A stretch of DNA of 64,000 bases from Tianweitania populi (GCF_014652875.1 NZ_BMZQ01000001.1:1240001-1304000); one strand, 5' to 3'; positions 39,999 through 49,432 are shown, counted from the first letter of the stretch. The notes: generated by a model from the letters alone, not told the origin. Numbers and translations are program-made.

Positions 39999-40709
39999 CT
40001 ATTTGACGAAGGTCACCCAGTTCTCGAGCGGCTCGCGCTCGGTCCGGAAATTGTTCTCCGGTTTGGACGTATCTTCGTAGCCGAGCGCCATGCCGCACAC
40101 CACGATTTCATCTTCGGAGATGCCGAGGATCGGACGGATTTCCTTGTGATAGGGCGCAAATGCCGCCTGCGGGCAGGTATGCAAGCCCCTCGCCCGTGCC
40201 GCAATCATCACCGTCTGCAGCATCATGCCGTGATCAAGCCAGGAGCCCTGGTTCAGGCGACGGTCAATGGTGAAGATGATGCCGACAGGCGCATCGAAGA
40301 ACACGAAATTGCGGTCGTGCTGTGCGCGCATCCGCTCCACTTCCCGACGCTGAATGCCAAGAGCGTTGTAAAGCGCATATCCGACCGTTCGCCGGCGCGT
40401 CAGATAGGGCTCGAAGAACTTGTCGGGATAATAGCGATATTCTTCCCACTCGATCTTCTCGGCGCGAACGCCGGAATTAAGGATCGAATCGGCGATCTTC
40501 GCCTTAACCGCGCCCTGTACGACATAAGCCTTCCACGGCTGCATGTTCGTGCCGGAGGGCGCGCGAGAACCCAGATCCAGGATCTCCCGGATCAGGTAGT
40601 CGTCGACAGGCTTCGGCAAAAACGCGCGCACGGAACGGCGCGTTAGGATTGCCTCATCGATAATTTCAGTTTCAGAACGTTCATCGCTCTGCAAATTGGG
40701 AGCAAGCAT
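39999..40709 (-). CDS. Nitroreductase-family protein
   Basis: This 236-residue protein has nitroreductase-family features: ILTRRSVRAFLPKPV at the FMN-binding N-terminus, SRAPSGTNMQPWK, and a late CGMALGYEDTSKPENNFRTER. Members use FMN and NAD(P)H to reduce nitro compounds, quinones or other electrophiles. The middle region (EWEEYRYYPDKFFEPYLTRR) is of the subgroup annotated as nitrobenzoate-type or Frm2-like reductases. The gene is convergent with the hydrolase. Substrate is unknown. Confidence 0.85.
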   Translation of the reverse strand: MLAPNLQSDERSETEIIDEAILTRRSVRAFLPKPVDDYLIREILDLGSRAPSGTNMQPWKAYVVQGAVKAKIADSILNSGVRAEKIEWEEYRYYPDKFFEPYLTRRRTVGYALYNALGIQRREVERMRAQHDRNFVFFDAPVGIIFTIDRRLNQGSWLDHGMMLQTVMIAARARGLHTCPQAAFAPYHKEIRPILGISEDEIVVCGMALGYEDTSKPENNFRTEREPLENWVTFVK

Positions 40710-40911
40710 CGCCTTCGTCCTTCGGGAATCGACCGATCGATCCGCATGGCGGTTAATGATGGTCGATTGGCACGGTTTCCCGAAACTGGCAATCGTGGGT
40801 GATAGCTACCACCCGGAAGTTGCTCGCACTTTTGGTAACGGTTAGAAATCTAAGCACTAGCGGTAGAGGTCAGGCCGGCACACTCGAGGCGTGCCGACCG
40901 ACCGAAGATGC

Positions 40912-41253
40912 TTACGCCGCAGCCACCACGATAACCTCGACCTTGTAGTCCGGCGTGGCCAGCTTCGCCTCACCGGTGGCGCGCGCAGGCGCGTCCTTGC
41001 CACCAACCCAAGCGTCCCACACAGCGTTCATCTCGGCAAAATCAGCCATGTCGGCAAGCCATATCTGCGCCGAGAGGATCTTCGACTTGTCGGAACCGGC
41101 TTCCTTCAAGATGCTCTCGACTTCGGCCAAGGCGGACTTGGTCTGCTCCGTCACGGTCTTTCCTTCGCCAACCTGGCCGGCGAGGTAGATGGTGTTGTTG
41201 TAGATCACGGCCTCGCTCATGCGAGCGCCAGCGTTGATACGGCGAATGGTCAT
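40912..41253 (-). CDS. RidA-family protein
   Basis: This 113-residue protein belongs to the Rid/YjgF family: MTIRRINAGARMSEAV at the start, NTIYLAGQVGEGKTV, and ARATGEAKLATPDYKVEVIV at the end. The catalytic arginine in canonical RidA (Arg105, before a LP) is at the position of ARATGE, but the surrounding sequence is that of the Rid2-Rid7-type group, so 2-aminoacrylate deaminase activity is not certain. The fold is a trimer with active sites at subunit borders. It is a single gene. Confidence 0.82.
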   Translation of the reverse strand: MTIRRINAGARMSEAVIYNNTIYLAGQVGEGKTVTEQTKSALAEVESILKEAGSDKSKILSAQIWLADMADFAEMNAVWDAWVGGKDAPARATGEAKLATPDYKVEVIVVAAA

Positions 41254-41327
41254 GGATCAGCTCCTTGCGTTCTAAAAACAGGGGCTGCATAGCCGCAATC
41301 AGCCACGGGTGGAACCTCCGCAACGCC

Positions 41328-41648
41328 TCAATCACGTTCGTTGAAGTAGTAATTCCAGTTTTCGCAGGTGTAGCCGATGTAGCAGGAGCGCTTGTCCGCC
41401 GTCGGCGTAAAGGCCGGATGCAGATAATGGTCGCCGGCATCGCAGAAGCGCGCATCGGACACAAAGCGCTTGTAGGTTCGCGGCCCTGTCGTCACCACGG
41501 CGGCACCCCGCTGAACGATCAGCGATTGCGCCTGATCGCAGGACAACTGGCTCACATCCGTGCGCGGCGCGGCAACCGCCGAGGCTGCGGTGACGCCCAG
41601 CATCCCGGCGGCAACAATCATTTTCGAAGTGAGTGTGGACAATCGCAT
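41328..41648 (-). CDS. Small exported Cys-containing protein
   Basis: This 106-residue protein has a signal peptide (MRLSTLTSKMIVAAGMLG then AASAVAAP) and a mature region with four cysteines (SCDQAQSL, FCDAGDH, SCYIGYTCE), likely two disulfides in the periplasm. The start at 41648 is preferred over 41654 because GGGAG is seven bases away from it. Similar proteins are common in Hyphomicrobiales without a known function. It is followed by the RidA gene on the same strand, 75 bases further. Confidence 0.65.
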   Translation of the reverse strand: MRLSTLTSKMIVAAGMLGVTAASAVAAPRTDVSQLSCDQAQSLIVQRGAAVVTTGPRTYKRFVSDARFCDAGDHYLHPAFTPTADKRSCYIGYTCENWNYYFNERD

Positions 41649-41707
41649 GATCATGCTCCCGATCAATTCATCACCAAACGTCGAGATGATCGAAGTGATC
41701 CGGCCGA

Positions 41708-42115
41708 TCACGCAACCTTGCGGAACACCCACAGCTTGGACAAGGCAAAAGTAATAACCGGCACGCTCACCACGGCGATGCCCAGCGCCAACCAATCCGG
41801 CGCATTGGTGAAAGAGGTCAGCGTGAGGAGAACCGTCTGTCCGGCCACAAAGCCGCAGACTGCTGTCACCAGGAAGCGCGGCAGACGATGACGATGGCGG
41901 CGTTCTTCCCCCTTCAGCTGAAAGGTGAATTGCACATGCCCGAAATAGGACACCAGCACCGCCGTGACGAAGCCGATCGGGTTGGCAAACGTCACCGGCA
42001 GCCACTGCGCGGCAATCAGCGCCGCCATGTAATGGACGATTGTCGCCGCCCCACCGACCGACGCGAAGGCCAGCACTTCGCGCGACAGCGTATTGGAACG
42101 AAGCCCCGAGATCAT
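41708..42115 (-). CDS. GtrA-family membrane protein
   Basis: This 135-residue protein has four spans and GtrA features: an N-terminal LAFASVGGAATIVHYM span, VSYFGHVQFTFQ, and an end of FALSKLWVFR. GtrA-like proteins help move polyprenyl-phosphate-linked glucose or other sugars across the membrane. Its start overlaps the stop of the glycosyltransferase gene by four bases (ATGA), so the two proteins are coupled. They would make and flip a lipid-linked hexose. Confidence 0.87.
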   Translation of the reverse strand: MISGLRSNTLSREVLAFASVGGAATIVHYMAALIAAQWLPVTFANPIGFVTAVLVSYFGHVQFTFQLKGEERRHRHRLPRFLVTAVCGFVAGQTVLLTLTSFTNAPDWLALGIAVVSVPVITFALSKLWVFRKVA

Positions 42116-43134
42116 TTCTGCTCGCCCTCATCGGGCGCGAAGCCATACAGGCCGCCTGTCAGGTAGATCGGCCGGTGCTTGGTCTCGGAATAGATGCGTC
42201 CAAGATACTCGCCGATGATGCCAAGTCCCACCAACTGCATGCCGCCAAGAAAGAGGATCGCGGCGAGCAAGGACGCATAACCCGGAACGTCAATGCCGAG
42301 TATCAACGTTCGGCCGATGATGATGACGCCATAGATGAACGCAATGAATGCCACGAACAGGCCGAGATAGCTCCAGATCCGCAGTGGCAGCGTCGAAAAC
42401 GACGTGATGCCGTCCAGTGCAAAGTTCCAGAGACGCCAGTAGTTGAACTTGGTCATACCGCGCTGCCGAACCGGCCGCTCGTAATCCACCACCGCTGTGG
42501 GATAGCCCACCCACGCAAACAGGCCTTTCATAAAGCGCACACGCTCCGGCAGTGCTCGCAGAGCGGCCACGACGCGCTTGTCCATCAGCCTGAAATCACC
42601 GACATCCGCCGGAATCTTCGACGGGCTTATGCGGTTAAACACCCGGTAGAAATTGCCGGCTGATACCCGCTTCAGCTGCGTATCATCGAGACGCGACACT
42701 CGGCGCGCCACCACAACGTCATAGCCCTGCCGCCAAAGCTCGACCATTTTGACGAGCAGTTCCGGCGGATCCTGCAGGTCGACATCCATAACCACGACCA
42801 TGTCGCCACTGGCATGATCGAGACCGGCGGTCATCGCGGCTTCCTTGCCGAAGTTGCGGGTAAGGTCCACGACCTTGGCGCGATGATCCGCCCGGTGCAG
42901 CTGAACCAGCTTCAGGAGCGTCGCGTCGGACGACCCGTCGTTGACGAAGACGATGTCCCATTGAACACCAAGCGCATCGAGATGCGGGGTGATGGTGGCC
43001 CAGAAATGATCGAGCGCATCATCCTCATTATAGCAGGGCACGACAATCGAAAGCCGAGAAGGCTCCGTTCCAAGTGATCTTGCGACGAGAACTTTTGACA
43101 CGATGTTTCGACTGGTCCGTTGATTTTCGCTCAT
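42112..43134 (-). CDS. GT2 polyprenyl-phosphate glycosyltransferase (GtrB/DPM-like)
   Basis: This 340-residue protein has a GT-A domain (LSIVVPCYNEDD near residue 28, the DVDLQDP metal site, GDFRLMDK) and two C-terminal membrane spans (about 255-320). It resembles bactoprenol glucosyltransferase GtrB and dolichol-phosphate mannose synthase. The start at 43134 was chosen since the preceding open stretch to 43242 has no family match. It forms a two-gene unit with GtrA. A dedicated third gene, the final transferase, is not adjacent. Confidence 0.88.
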   Translation of the reverse strand: MSENQRTSRNIVSKVLVARSLGTEPSRLSIVVPCYNEDDALDHFWATITPHLDALGVQWDIVFVNDGSSDATLLKLVQLHRADHRAKVVDLTRNFGKEAAMTAGLDHASGDMVVVMDVDLQDPPELLVKMVELWRQGYDVVVARRVSRLDDTQLKRVSAGNFYRVFNRISPSKIPADVGDFRLMDKRVVAALRALPERVRFMKGLFAWVGYPTAVVDYERPVRQRGMTKFNYWRLWNFALDGITSFSTLPLRIWSYLGLFVAFIAFIYGVIIIGRTLILGIDVPGYASLLAAILFLGGMQLVGLGIIGEYLGRIYSETKHRPIYLTGGLYGFAPDEGEQK

Positions 43135-43345
43135 CCCTGCAGTCCGTCTGCTAATGCATAACGAACCACGTTGAACCGCCCTGCCACGGCGGGGATGAAG
43201 ATCGGTGTAGCAAGATCGCGGAAAATCAACAACGCAGCGCAATAAGCGCTTCAGCCCTTTCTGCGCTTGCTCATCAAATTGCCTGGAGAAAACACGCGCA
43301 TCTCAGTTGATTGTGCGCGGTCTTTTCTTTATGCGGGCATTCGAC

Positions 43346-43435
43346 GGAGAGGTGGCCGAGTGGTCGAAGGCGCGCCCCTGCTAAGGGCGTAGAGGTGGAA
43401 GCTTCTCGAGGGTTCGAATCCCTTCCTCTCCGCCA
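43346..43435 (+). tRNA. tRNA-Ser(GCT)
   Basis: The 90-base sequence folds as a class II tRNA: acceptor GGAGAGG pairs with CCTCTCC, the anticodon loop is CTGCTAA with anticodon GCT, a variable arm of about 15 bases follows, the T-arm is GGGTTCGAATCCC, and CCA is encoded at 43433-43435. Confidence 0.95.
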
Positions 43436-43628
43436 CTCCTGAAACTAGCCAGATCTCAGCTGATCCTGCCGCGGGAACATCCTCGGCAAGGTCGCGCATG
43501 CGCAGCATTCGTCTACCGCGGAATGCGATGATCTCCACCTTCCGGCCCTGTCGTTAAGAGCCGCTTCTTCAGCTTGGAACCCCCGGGCGGAACGAGAATT
43601 ACAAGGGCTTGGCTAACAGGAGAAAAGC

Positions 43629-44045
43629 ATGTCCGATTTCACACCGCCAGCCACCCCCATTGGCACCGTGGACCCTGACCTTTCGACGGATGAAACGCCC
43701 AGCTTGATTGCGGCCAGCAAGGTGGAGGGCACGGCGGTTTATGATCGTCAGGGCGAGAAACTCGGCTCGATTTATGACGTCATGATCGACAAGCGGTCCG
43801 GCAAGGTTGCTTACGCCGTGCTGTCGCTCGGCGGCTTCCTTGGGCTGGGCAGCGATTATTATCCGATCCCGTGGAACACGCTGACCTATGACGTGCGCGA
43901 AGGCGGCTATGTCGTGGCGGTCGATCGCGATCGATTCAACGGTGCGCCCTCCTACGCAGCAGCCGATGAGCCGGGTTGGATGGAACGCGGATATACGCGT
44001 ACCATCGACGATTATTATGGCTCAGTAATCGCGCGCGGCCGGTAA
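43629..44045 (+). CDS. PRC-barrel domain protein
   Basis: This 138-residue soluble protein has a PRC-barrel domain (about 28-100) with ASKVEGTAVYDRQGEKLG, IDKRSGKVAYAVLSLGGFLG, and YPIPWNTL. Such small PRC-barrel proteins are common stress-related proteins in alphaproteobacteria; the domain was first seen in the photosynthetic reaction centre H subunit and in RimM. No photosynthesis genes are present. AGGAG lies eight bases before the ATG. Confidence 0.85.
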   Translation: MSDFTPPATPIGTVDPDLSTDETPSLIAASKVEGTAVYDRQGEKLGSIYDVMIDKRSGKVAYAVLSLGGFLGLGSDYYPIPWNTLTYDVREGGYVVAVDRDRFNGAPSYAAADEPGWMERGYTRTIDDYYGSVIARGR

Positions 44046-44093
44046 CGTCATAATCGTCAAACGAGATGAAGCCGCTTCTGCCTGGAGGCGGCT

Positions 44094-45974
44094 TTACCTT
44101 CGCGCGATGTGATCGACCTCGGCGTTTGGTGTTTCCGCCGCGCGATGCACACCCTCGCCCAATCGCTGCAACAACTCGGTCGCAAGGCTGCGCGGCACCG
44201 GCGGCGCGAAGCGATAGCCCTGCCCGAGGCGACAACCCATCGACATCAGCTTTTCAGCCTGATCGACCGTTTCGATGCCTTCCGCGACAATCCGCATGCC
44301 GAGCTTGCCGGCAATGCCCAGCAGTGCCTCGACAATTACACAGCTGTTCTTGTCCGTCACGATGTCGGTCACGAAGGATCGGTCGATCTTGATGATGTCG
44401 ACGGGGAAACTCAGTAGGTGCGTGAGTGACGCAAAGCCGGTGCCGAAGTCGTCAAGCGCCACCAGAATGCCCTTGGCGCGAAGCCGCTCCACCGCGCGGG
44501 CCACAAAATCATCGCCCGGCCCGAGGTAAACGGCTTCATTGACCTCGAGGATGATGTGCTTGAGCGGCACGCCCGCATCGGCAAAGGCTTCGGTAATGCG
44601 GCGCTCGATATCGCCTTGCTTGAAGTCGGCCTGCGTGACGTTGAAGCCGATGTGCTGGAACGGAATGCCAAGGTCGAGCCATCCCCGTACCGCACTGGCG
44701 ATCTGCTTCAGCATGACGCCGCTGAGATCATAGGCAAGACGCGGGTCGCTCGTCGCCTTGTAGAAGTCGGCAGCGGGAACGATCGTGCCTTCATAGGACA
44801 GCATACGCGCCAGCGCTTCCATGCCCACGATCGCACCCGTATCGATCCGCACGATGGGCTGGAAGAACGCCTCGATCCGCCCTTCCCGCAAAGCCGCGCC
44901 GAGATCGCTCATTAGCTTCACGCGTTCGGCAATGGAGGTCTGCAGGCCGGGTTTGTAGGCGACAAACGAACCGCGGCCTAATTCCTTTCCATGGTACAGC
45001 GCCAGATCTGCATTTTCCTGCAGCCGATCGGCTCCCTGCTGGGTCGGATCATAGATCGCGCCACCGATCGTCACGGAGGGCACCACGCTGTAGCCGTTGG
45101 CTTCAAACGGGATGCCGGCTTCCGAAATGATGCTGCGCGCCACCTGTTCCATGGCGTCTTCGGTATCGCAGCCATGCACGATCAGGCTGAATTCGTCGCC
45201 GCTCAAACGAAACGGCTCAACCGTTCCGCCGATGCTTTTCAGCCTTGCACCCATCGTGCGGATAAGCGCATCGCCCACAGCGTGCCCCATCGTGTCGTTG
45301 ACGGACTTCAGGTAGTCGATGTCGAGGAGCAGAAGGGCGAAAGGCGAAGTCGCATCTTCCATCAGCATGGACAAGCGGTCATTGTAGCTGGCACGGTTCG
45401 GCAGCCTCGACAGGGTGTCGATAAAAGCGAGATCCTTGACCTTCCGCTGGATTTCCTGGTTCTCCAGCATCACGGCACAGAGATGCGTCAGACTGGCCAC
45501 GATGGCCTCTTCGGTGGCGTTCGGGCCGCGCTTCCTGGTGTAATAGAATCCGACCTTACCCAGCAGCCGTCCGTCGCGGGATCGGATCGGGCTCGACCAG
45601 TAGCTAAGCAAGCCAAAGGGGATCATCACGTCGAGATAAGGCGCGAAGCGAGCATCTTTTTCGACGTCAAGGACCGTGACCGGCTGGTTGAACGCCATCG
45701 GCGTCACGTCGGACGCCGGCGCGTTCGTCTCCGCAAAGCGGCGCAAAAAGGGCAACGGCAGGCTTGGCGCAGCCAGTGGATGCATCCGCCCGTCTTGATC
45801 CACGCTGAAGATCACGCAGGATGCCTCGCCCGAAATATCTTCGGCTTCGCGGCAGATCGTTCCCGAGATCGCTTGGATCGGCTCGCCATAGGCGATCATC
45901 TTGAGAACAGTCGTTTGAAGCGTGATCAGCCGCTCGAGGGCCTGCTTTGTCGGCACGTACCGGCTCCACTTCAT
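44094..45974 (-). CDS. GAF-GGDEF-EAL signalling protein
   Basis: This protein of about 626 residues has an N-terminal GAF-like sensor region (about 20-165), a GGDEF domain whose signature reads RLSGDEF rather than RGGDEF, and a C-terminal EAL domain. The EAL part keeps the key residues: MEALAR, EVNEAV, DDFGTGFASL, KIDRSFV, EGIET. It therefore looks like an active cyclic-di-GMP phosphodiesterase with a GGDEF domain altered at its first position, which may still cyclise or may bind GTP as a regulator. ATG at 45974 was taken; TTG at 45986 is possible. It has no membrane spans. Confidence 0.85.
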   Translation of the reverse strand: MKWSRYVPTKQALERLITLQTTVLKMIAYGEPIQAISGTICREAEDISGEASCVIFSVDQDGRMHPLAAPSLPLPFLRRFAETNAPASDVTPMAFNQPVTVLDVEKDARFAPYLDVMIPFGLLSYWSSPIRSRDGRLLGKVGFYYTRKRGPNATEEAIVASLTHLCAVMLENQEIQRKVKDLAFIDTLSRLPNRASYNDRLSMLMEDATSPFALLLLDIDYLKSVNDTMGHAVGDALIRTMGARLKSIGGTVEPFRLSGDEFSLIVHGCDTEDAMEQVARSIISEAGIPFEANGYSVVPSVTIGGAIYDPTQQGADRLQENADLALYHGKELGRGSFVAYKPGLQTSIAERVKLMSDLGAALREGRIEAFFQPIVRIDTGAIVGMEALARMLSYEGTIVPAADFYKATSDPRLAYDLSGVMLKQIASAVRGWLDLGIPFQHIGFNVTQADFKQGDIERRITEAFADAGVPLKHIILEVNEAVYLGPGDDFVARAVERLRAKGILVALDDFGTGFASLTHLLSFPVDIIKIDRSFVTDIVTDKNSCVIVEALLGIAGKLGMRIVAEGIETVDQAEKLMSMGCRLGQGYRFAPPVPRSLATELLQRLGEGVHRAAETPNAEVDHIARR

Positions 45975-46267
45975 CAACCGCGGCAAGTCTTAACGGAAGG
46001 ATGCTTAAGTCCAGGTAAGAGATAAAAGGAAAAAGAAGCAGGTCAGCTCCGAAGTCCGACATCACCGTGGTGTCTCAAGTGATGCAGTGACTTCCGTGCA
46101 GAACTGAACCTTGTCCCACCCAAGTTAGCGCGCGCTAATGAAACTGAACATGCGGAATGAAACGCAACATGCGGAATAATTTTCGCATCTTCGCAACCAA
46201 CGCCTTTGTTCCGCCTTAACATAAGACATGCTTGGAATTGACGCGGCGGGACCCGAGGAGAGACAGC

Positions 46268-46465
46268 ATGACGATTTTACCCCTGGCAGTCGGTATCGCC
46301 GACGCGATCCTGAATGCTTCCCGCGAAGATTCTCGCTTCGATCCCGCTGAAGTCGCCAATGAATTGATGCGTCAGCATCCCTCAGCCAATGTGTCGCCTG
46401 ACGACATCGTTAGCACCTTGCGTGAAGAGGGCCGATCGGTTGGCCTTTGCTTGGAAGCATGCTGA
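46268..46465 (+). CDS. 65-residue hypothetical protein
   Basis: This short frame encodes MTILPLAVGIADAILN, then acidic FDPAEVANELM and VSPDDIVSTL segments, and ends LCLEAC. GAGGAGAG lies three to ten bases before the ATG. It has no signal peptide and is mostly helical. No family was recognised. The clear ribosome site and balanced composition support coding. Confidence 0.5.
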   Translation: MTILPLAVGIADAILNASREDSRFDPAEVANELMRQHPSANVSPDDIVSTLREEGRSVGLCLEAC

Positions 46466-46588
46466 TGCCGCGCAGGCGACTCGCTCTTCTAAAACGATCC
46501 GGTTGACCTTCTACGACATGCTGCTTGAACTTAGCGGCATGGGCTGGCACTGCAGGGTATCGATTTCCTTTTAGCGATTCCCGGTGCC

Positions 46589-47068
46589 ATGCAGAGAGCT
46601 GCCCTCTCCTTCGCTCTCCTCGCGGTTCTTACCGCGCTTCTTGTTATAGCCTGCCTGTTCTTGGCTCAGAAGGGCTATCCTTTTGGTGCGGTCGGTCTGC
46701 GTCGGCTGGACAGTATTGCCTCGGCACCAACCTTCATTCCGGTTGCCGGCCTGTATTTTCTGACAGCCGCCCTGCTGGTCATCTTGCCTTTGCGAGCAGC
46801 ATCTTTCGTCCTGTCTCATGCGACCGAAGTCGTATTCTGGGCCGCTATTGCATTGATCGCTTCGATCATCGGCGTAGTCGTCGCGCGGTTCGCCTGGGGT
46901 CAGAGCGGTGCGCTGTCCTCGCTGGTCGATTGGCGTTTCCTGTATGCAGCGGCCTTGGTCGGCGCCCACTTCGCTCTGGATCACTTACGCAAGAACGTCC
47001 TGCTGCGCAGTCTGTTCTTCGCCATCTTCGTGGCAGCCTGCGCCTTCTGCTTGTTCTGGACGCCCTGA
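46589..47068 (+). CDS. Hypothetical four-span membrane protein
   Basis: This 159-residue protein has four hydrophobic segments (about 5-26, 48-68, 78-103 and 132-155). There is no recognised motif. A basic LDHLRKN loop precedes the last span, placing it in the cytoplasm. It is convergent with the hydratase-family gene, whose stop is 11 bases away. It is probably a real gene by length and hydrophobic pattern, with unknown function. Confidence 0.55.
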   Translation: MQRAALSFALLAVLTALLVIACLFLAQKGYPFGAVGLRRLDSIASAPTFIPVAGLYFLTAALLVILPLRAASFVLSHATEVVFWAAIALIASIIGVVVARFAWGQSGALSSLVDWRFLYAAALVGAHFALDHLRKNVLLRSLFFAIFVAACAFCLFWTP

Positions 47069-47079
47069 CATTACTCGCG

Positions 47080-47859
47080 TCAGGTCGCAGTAAGCCCGAC
47101 GCTTCCAAGCGACCCCATAGCCAGCTGGATCAAGCCGGCTTGCCGGATTGTCTGTGCAGGCAGATGTGTTCCGCAAAGCACGATCATCCCAGCTTTCAGC
47201 CGGTAACCACGCGCTCCAAGATGATTGGCCAACCAGCAAACGGCTTCAGCGGGATGCTGAGGCGCGACACCCCGCGCTTCCATCCGCTCAGCACTGTCTA
47301 GCACAAGCAACACCGGCAGCGTGGCGACATCCACTTCGCCTGGCTCGATCCTGGTCTCACCCAGCACGGCGCCAACATTATAGACGCCCTGCGCCACCGC
47401 TTCAGCGGCACTCGGATCGAGAGCAAACGCGCCGCGCACATCCAGCAACTCGAAAGCTGTCGTGTAGTGGCTGATCGCGCGCTGCGCCTGTTCCAGCGTC
47501 ACGCCGGACCCCGGCAGATCTTCGCCAAGCACAGCCGCAATTTCCGGTTCGATTACCAGTTCACCATAGGCGTCGAGCCGCACCGACGAACCCGATGGCA
47601 CGATCCGGTCAGCAAACACCGGCGCGCTGCAAGGTTCGGTGATCCCATAGTATTCGAAGGAAGCCTGCTTGTTGAAAGCAAGCTTGTAGCCGCCGATCGC
47701 GCGGCGCGCAGGACCGCTCGCAAGCTGATCCACGACGGCATCCTGAACAGCATAAGCCTGCTGGAGATCCAGATCGGCAAGTCCAGAAAGCTGGAAAGGC
47801 TTCCGCTCGCGGATATCGGTCGTGATCCGCCGAGCTAGGTTGTCCGCAGCCTTGTTCAA
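47080..47859 (-). CDS. 2-keto-4-pentenoate hydratase/FAH-family protein
   Basis: This 259-residue protein matches the hydratase branch of the fumarylacetoacetate hydrolase family (MhpD-like): GGYKLAFNKQA, VIEPEIAAVLGED (metal-binding Glu residues), AFELLDVRG, and a C-terminal GMIVLCG. The founding members hydrate 2-hydroxypenta-2,4-dienoate in aromatic degradation. No other such genes are near. Its start overlaps the stop of the ABC ATPase gene by four bases (ATGA), so it is translationally coupled to a quaternary-amine importer, an unusual partnership. A role on a substrate carried by that importer is possible. Confidence 0.8.
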   Translation of the reverse strand: MNKAADNLARRITTDIRERKPFQLSGLADLDLQQAYAVQDAVVDQLASGPARRAIGGYKLAFNKQASFEYYGITEPCSAPVFADRIVPSGSSVRLDAYGELVIEPEIAAVLGEDLPGSGVTLEQAQRAISHYTTAFELLDVRGAFALDPSAAEAVAQGVYNVGAVLGETRIEPGEVDVATLPVLLVLDSAERMEARGVAPQHPAEAVCWLANHLGARGYRLKAGMIVLCGTHLPAQTIRQAGLIQLAMGSLGSVGLTAT

Positions 47860-48785
47860 AGCGCGGTGATCGCGTCGCGAGTGACCGAGCCGACCGGCGT
47901 TCCAGCCGCATTGACCACGGCGAGACGATCGGTGTTGGCGGCAATCATCGCGCTGAGCGCGTTGCGCAGATCAGCATCCAGCGCGATCTTCGCTGTTGCC
48001 GTGGCGTCCACTGCCGGCTGCATCACCTGGCTAACCTCATAGAGGCTGAGGCGCTTCAGCGCGCGGTCAGCACCGACGAAGTCCTCCACGAAAGCATCAA
48101 CCGGCCGCGACAGGATCTCGTCCGGCGTATCGTACTGCACGATTTTGCCGCTGCGCATGATGGCAATGCGGTCACCCATGCGCACGGCTTCATCGATGTC
48201 GTGCGTGACCATCACCACAGTCTTCTTCACCCGCTGCAGGATCTGACGAAACTCGTTCTGCAACCGCGTGCGAGCAATCGGGTCAATCGCGCCGAACGGC
48301 TCGTCCATCAGCAAGACAGGCGGATCGGCAGCCAGTGCACGGGCCACGCCAACCCGTTGGCGCTGCCCGCCCGACAACTGGCGCGGGTAGCGCGTCAGCA
48401 TGGCCTGATCGAGCCCGACTAGCGCAATCAGTTCCTCGTTGCGCGCCCTGATCTTGTCTGCCGACCAGCCCAGCAGCTTCGGCACCGCGCCGATATTCTG
48501 CGCGATCGTCATATGCGAGAACAGGCCGACCTGCTGGATGACGTAGCCGATGTGTCGGCGGAAGATGACGGGATCGACGGCGCGCACATCGTCGCCGTTG
48601 ACGGTGATGCGCCCTTCGGTCGGCTCGATCAGCCGGTTGATCATCCGCATCGTCGTGGTCTTGCCGCAGCCGGAAGGACCAACCAGCGCGACCGTCACGC
48701 CCTCCGGGATCTCCAGGCTGAGATCATCGACCGCAGGCGCTGCGTCTTTGGCAAAGCGCTTTGTGACATGCTCCATCTCGATCAT
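47856..48785 (-). CDS. Quaternary-amine ABC transporter ATPase (OpuCA/YehX-like)
   Basis: This 309-residue ATPase has Walker A GPSGCGKT (36-43), signature LSGGQRQR and Walker B LLMDEPFGAID. After the ATPase core is a CBS-like region (about 240-309) with MQPAVDATATAKIALDADL, as in OpuCA-type subunits. These systems import glycine betaine, choline or carnitine, and CBS modules can sense ionic strength. The gene overlaps its neighbours on both sides by four bases (ATGA each time), so the operon is tightly coupled. Confidence 0.9.
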   Translation of the reverse strand: MIEMEHVTKRFAKDAAPAVDDLSLEIPEGVTVALVGPSGCGKTTTMRMINRLIEPTEGRITVNGDDVRAVDPVIFRRHIGYVIQQVGLFSHMTIAQNIGAVPKLLGWSADKIRARNEELIALVGLDQAMLTRYPRQLSGGQRQRVGVARALAADPPVLLMDEPFGAIDPIARTRLQNEFRQILQRVKKTVVMVTHDIDEAVRMGDRIAIMRSGKIVQYDTPDEILSRPVDAFVEDFVGADRALKRLSLYEVSQVMQPAVDATATAKIALDADLRNALSAMIAANTDRLAVVNAAGTPVGSVTRDAITAL

Positions 48786-49432
48786 GCCGCAGATGTCCTT
48801 TCAGAAAACAGAAGCCGCTCGATCGTGGCGAGCAGGAACTCGGCAAGTAGCGCCAGTATGGCGATCGGAATTGCGCCTATCAGCAGCCGCGACATGTCCA
48901 TGCCGGCAATGCCCACCGCGATAAAGTCACCCAACCCGCCGCCGCCGATGAAAGGTGCCAGCGTCGCACCGGCCAGAACCTGGACGGAAGCGGTGCGCAG
49001 GCCGGCGAACATTGCAGGCGCTGCCAGTGGCACGCGGATCTTCCACAGGATCTGCGAGCGGCTCATGCCCATGCCGGTCGCCGCTTCGATCGCATCCGCA
49101 TCGACATCGCGCAGGCCAATGTAAGCGTTGATCAGGATGGGCGGCAGCGCCAGGATCGTCAATGCCACGATAGACGGCCACAGGCCGATGCCGAGGATCG
49201 GCATCATGATCGCCAGGATCGCCAGGCTGGGCAGCGTGCGCAGACCGTTGACCGAGTTCACGGCGACGAAGGCCGCGCCCTTGCGGTTCAGGATCGCCAC
49301 GGCCAGCGGCAAGCCAATCGCCAGCGCGAACAGGATCGATACAAACGACATCAATAGATGCTGGCCGAGCGCACGGTTGAACTGCGCCGGGTTCTCGATG
49401 ATCCACGTCATCGCCTGATGCAGCAGGGTCAT
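48782..49432 (-). CDS. Quaternary-amine ABC transporter permease (OpuCD/YehW-like)
   Basis: This 216-residue permease has about five or six spans and the inner-membrane loop EAATGMGMSRSQILWKIRVPLA (the EAA motif; split here as EAATGMGMSRSQ and ILWKIRVPLA), plus GGGGLGDFI. It is of the OpuC/OsmF type with a short N-terminus. The ATG at 49432 overlaps the preceding permease stop (ATGA). A longer frame from 49468 would overlap further and lacks support. Confidence 0.88.
   Translation of the reverse strand: MTLLHQAMTWIIENPAQFNRALGQHLLMSFVSILFALAIGLPLAVAILNRKGAAFVAVNSVNGLRTLPSLAILAIMMPILGIGLWPSIVALTILALPPILINAYIGLRDVDADAIEAATGMGMSRSQILWKIRVPLAAPAMFAGLRTASVQVLAGATLAPFIGGGGLGDFIAVGIAGMDMSRLLIGAIPIAILALLAEFLLATIERLLFSERTSAA

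Noticed and set aside
43329-43538. 69-codon minus-strand frame across tRNA-Ser
   Set aside because: It contains the antisense of the tRNA gene, a frequent false gene.
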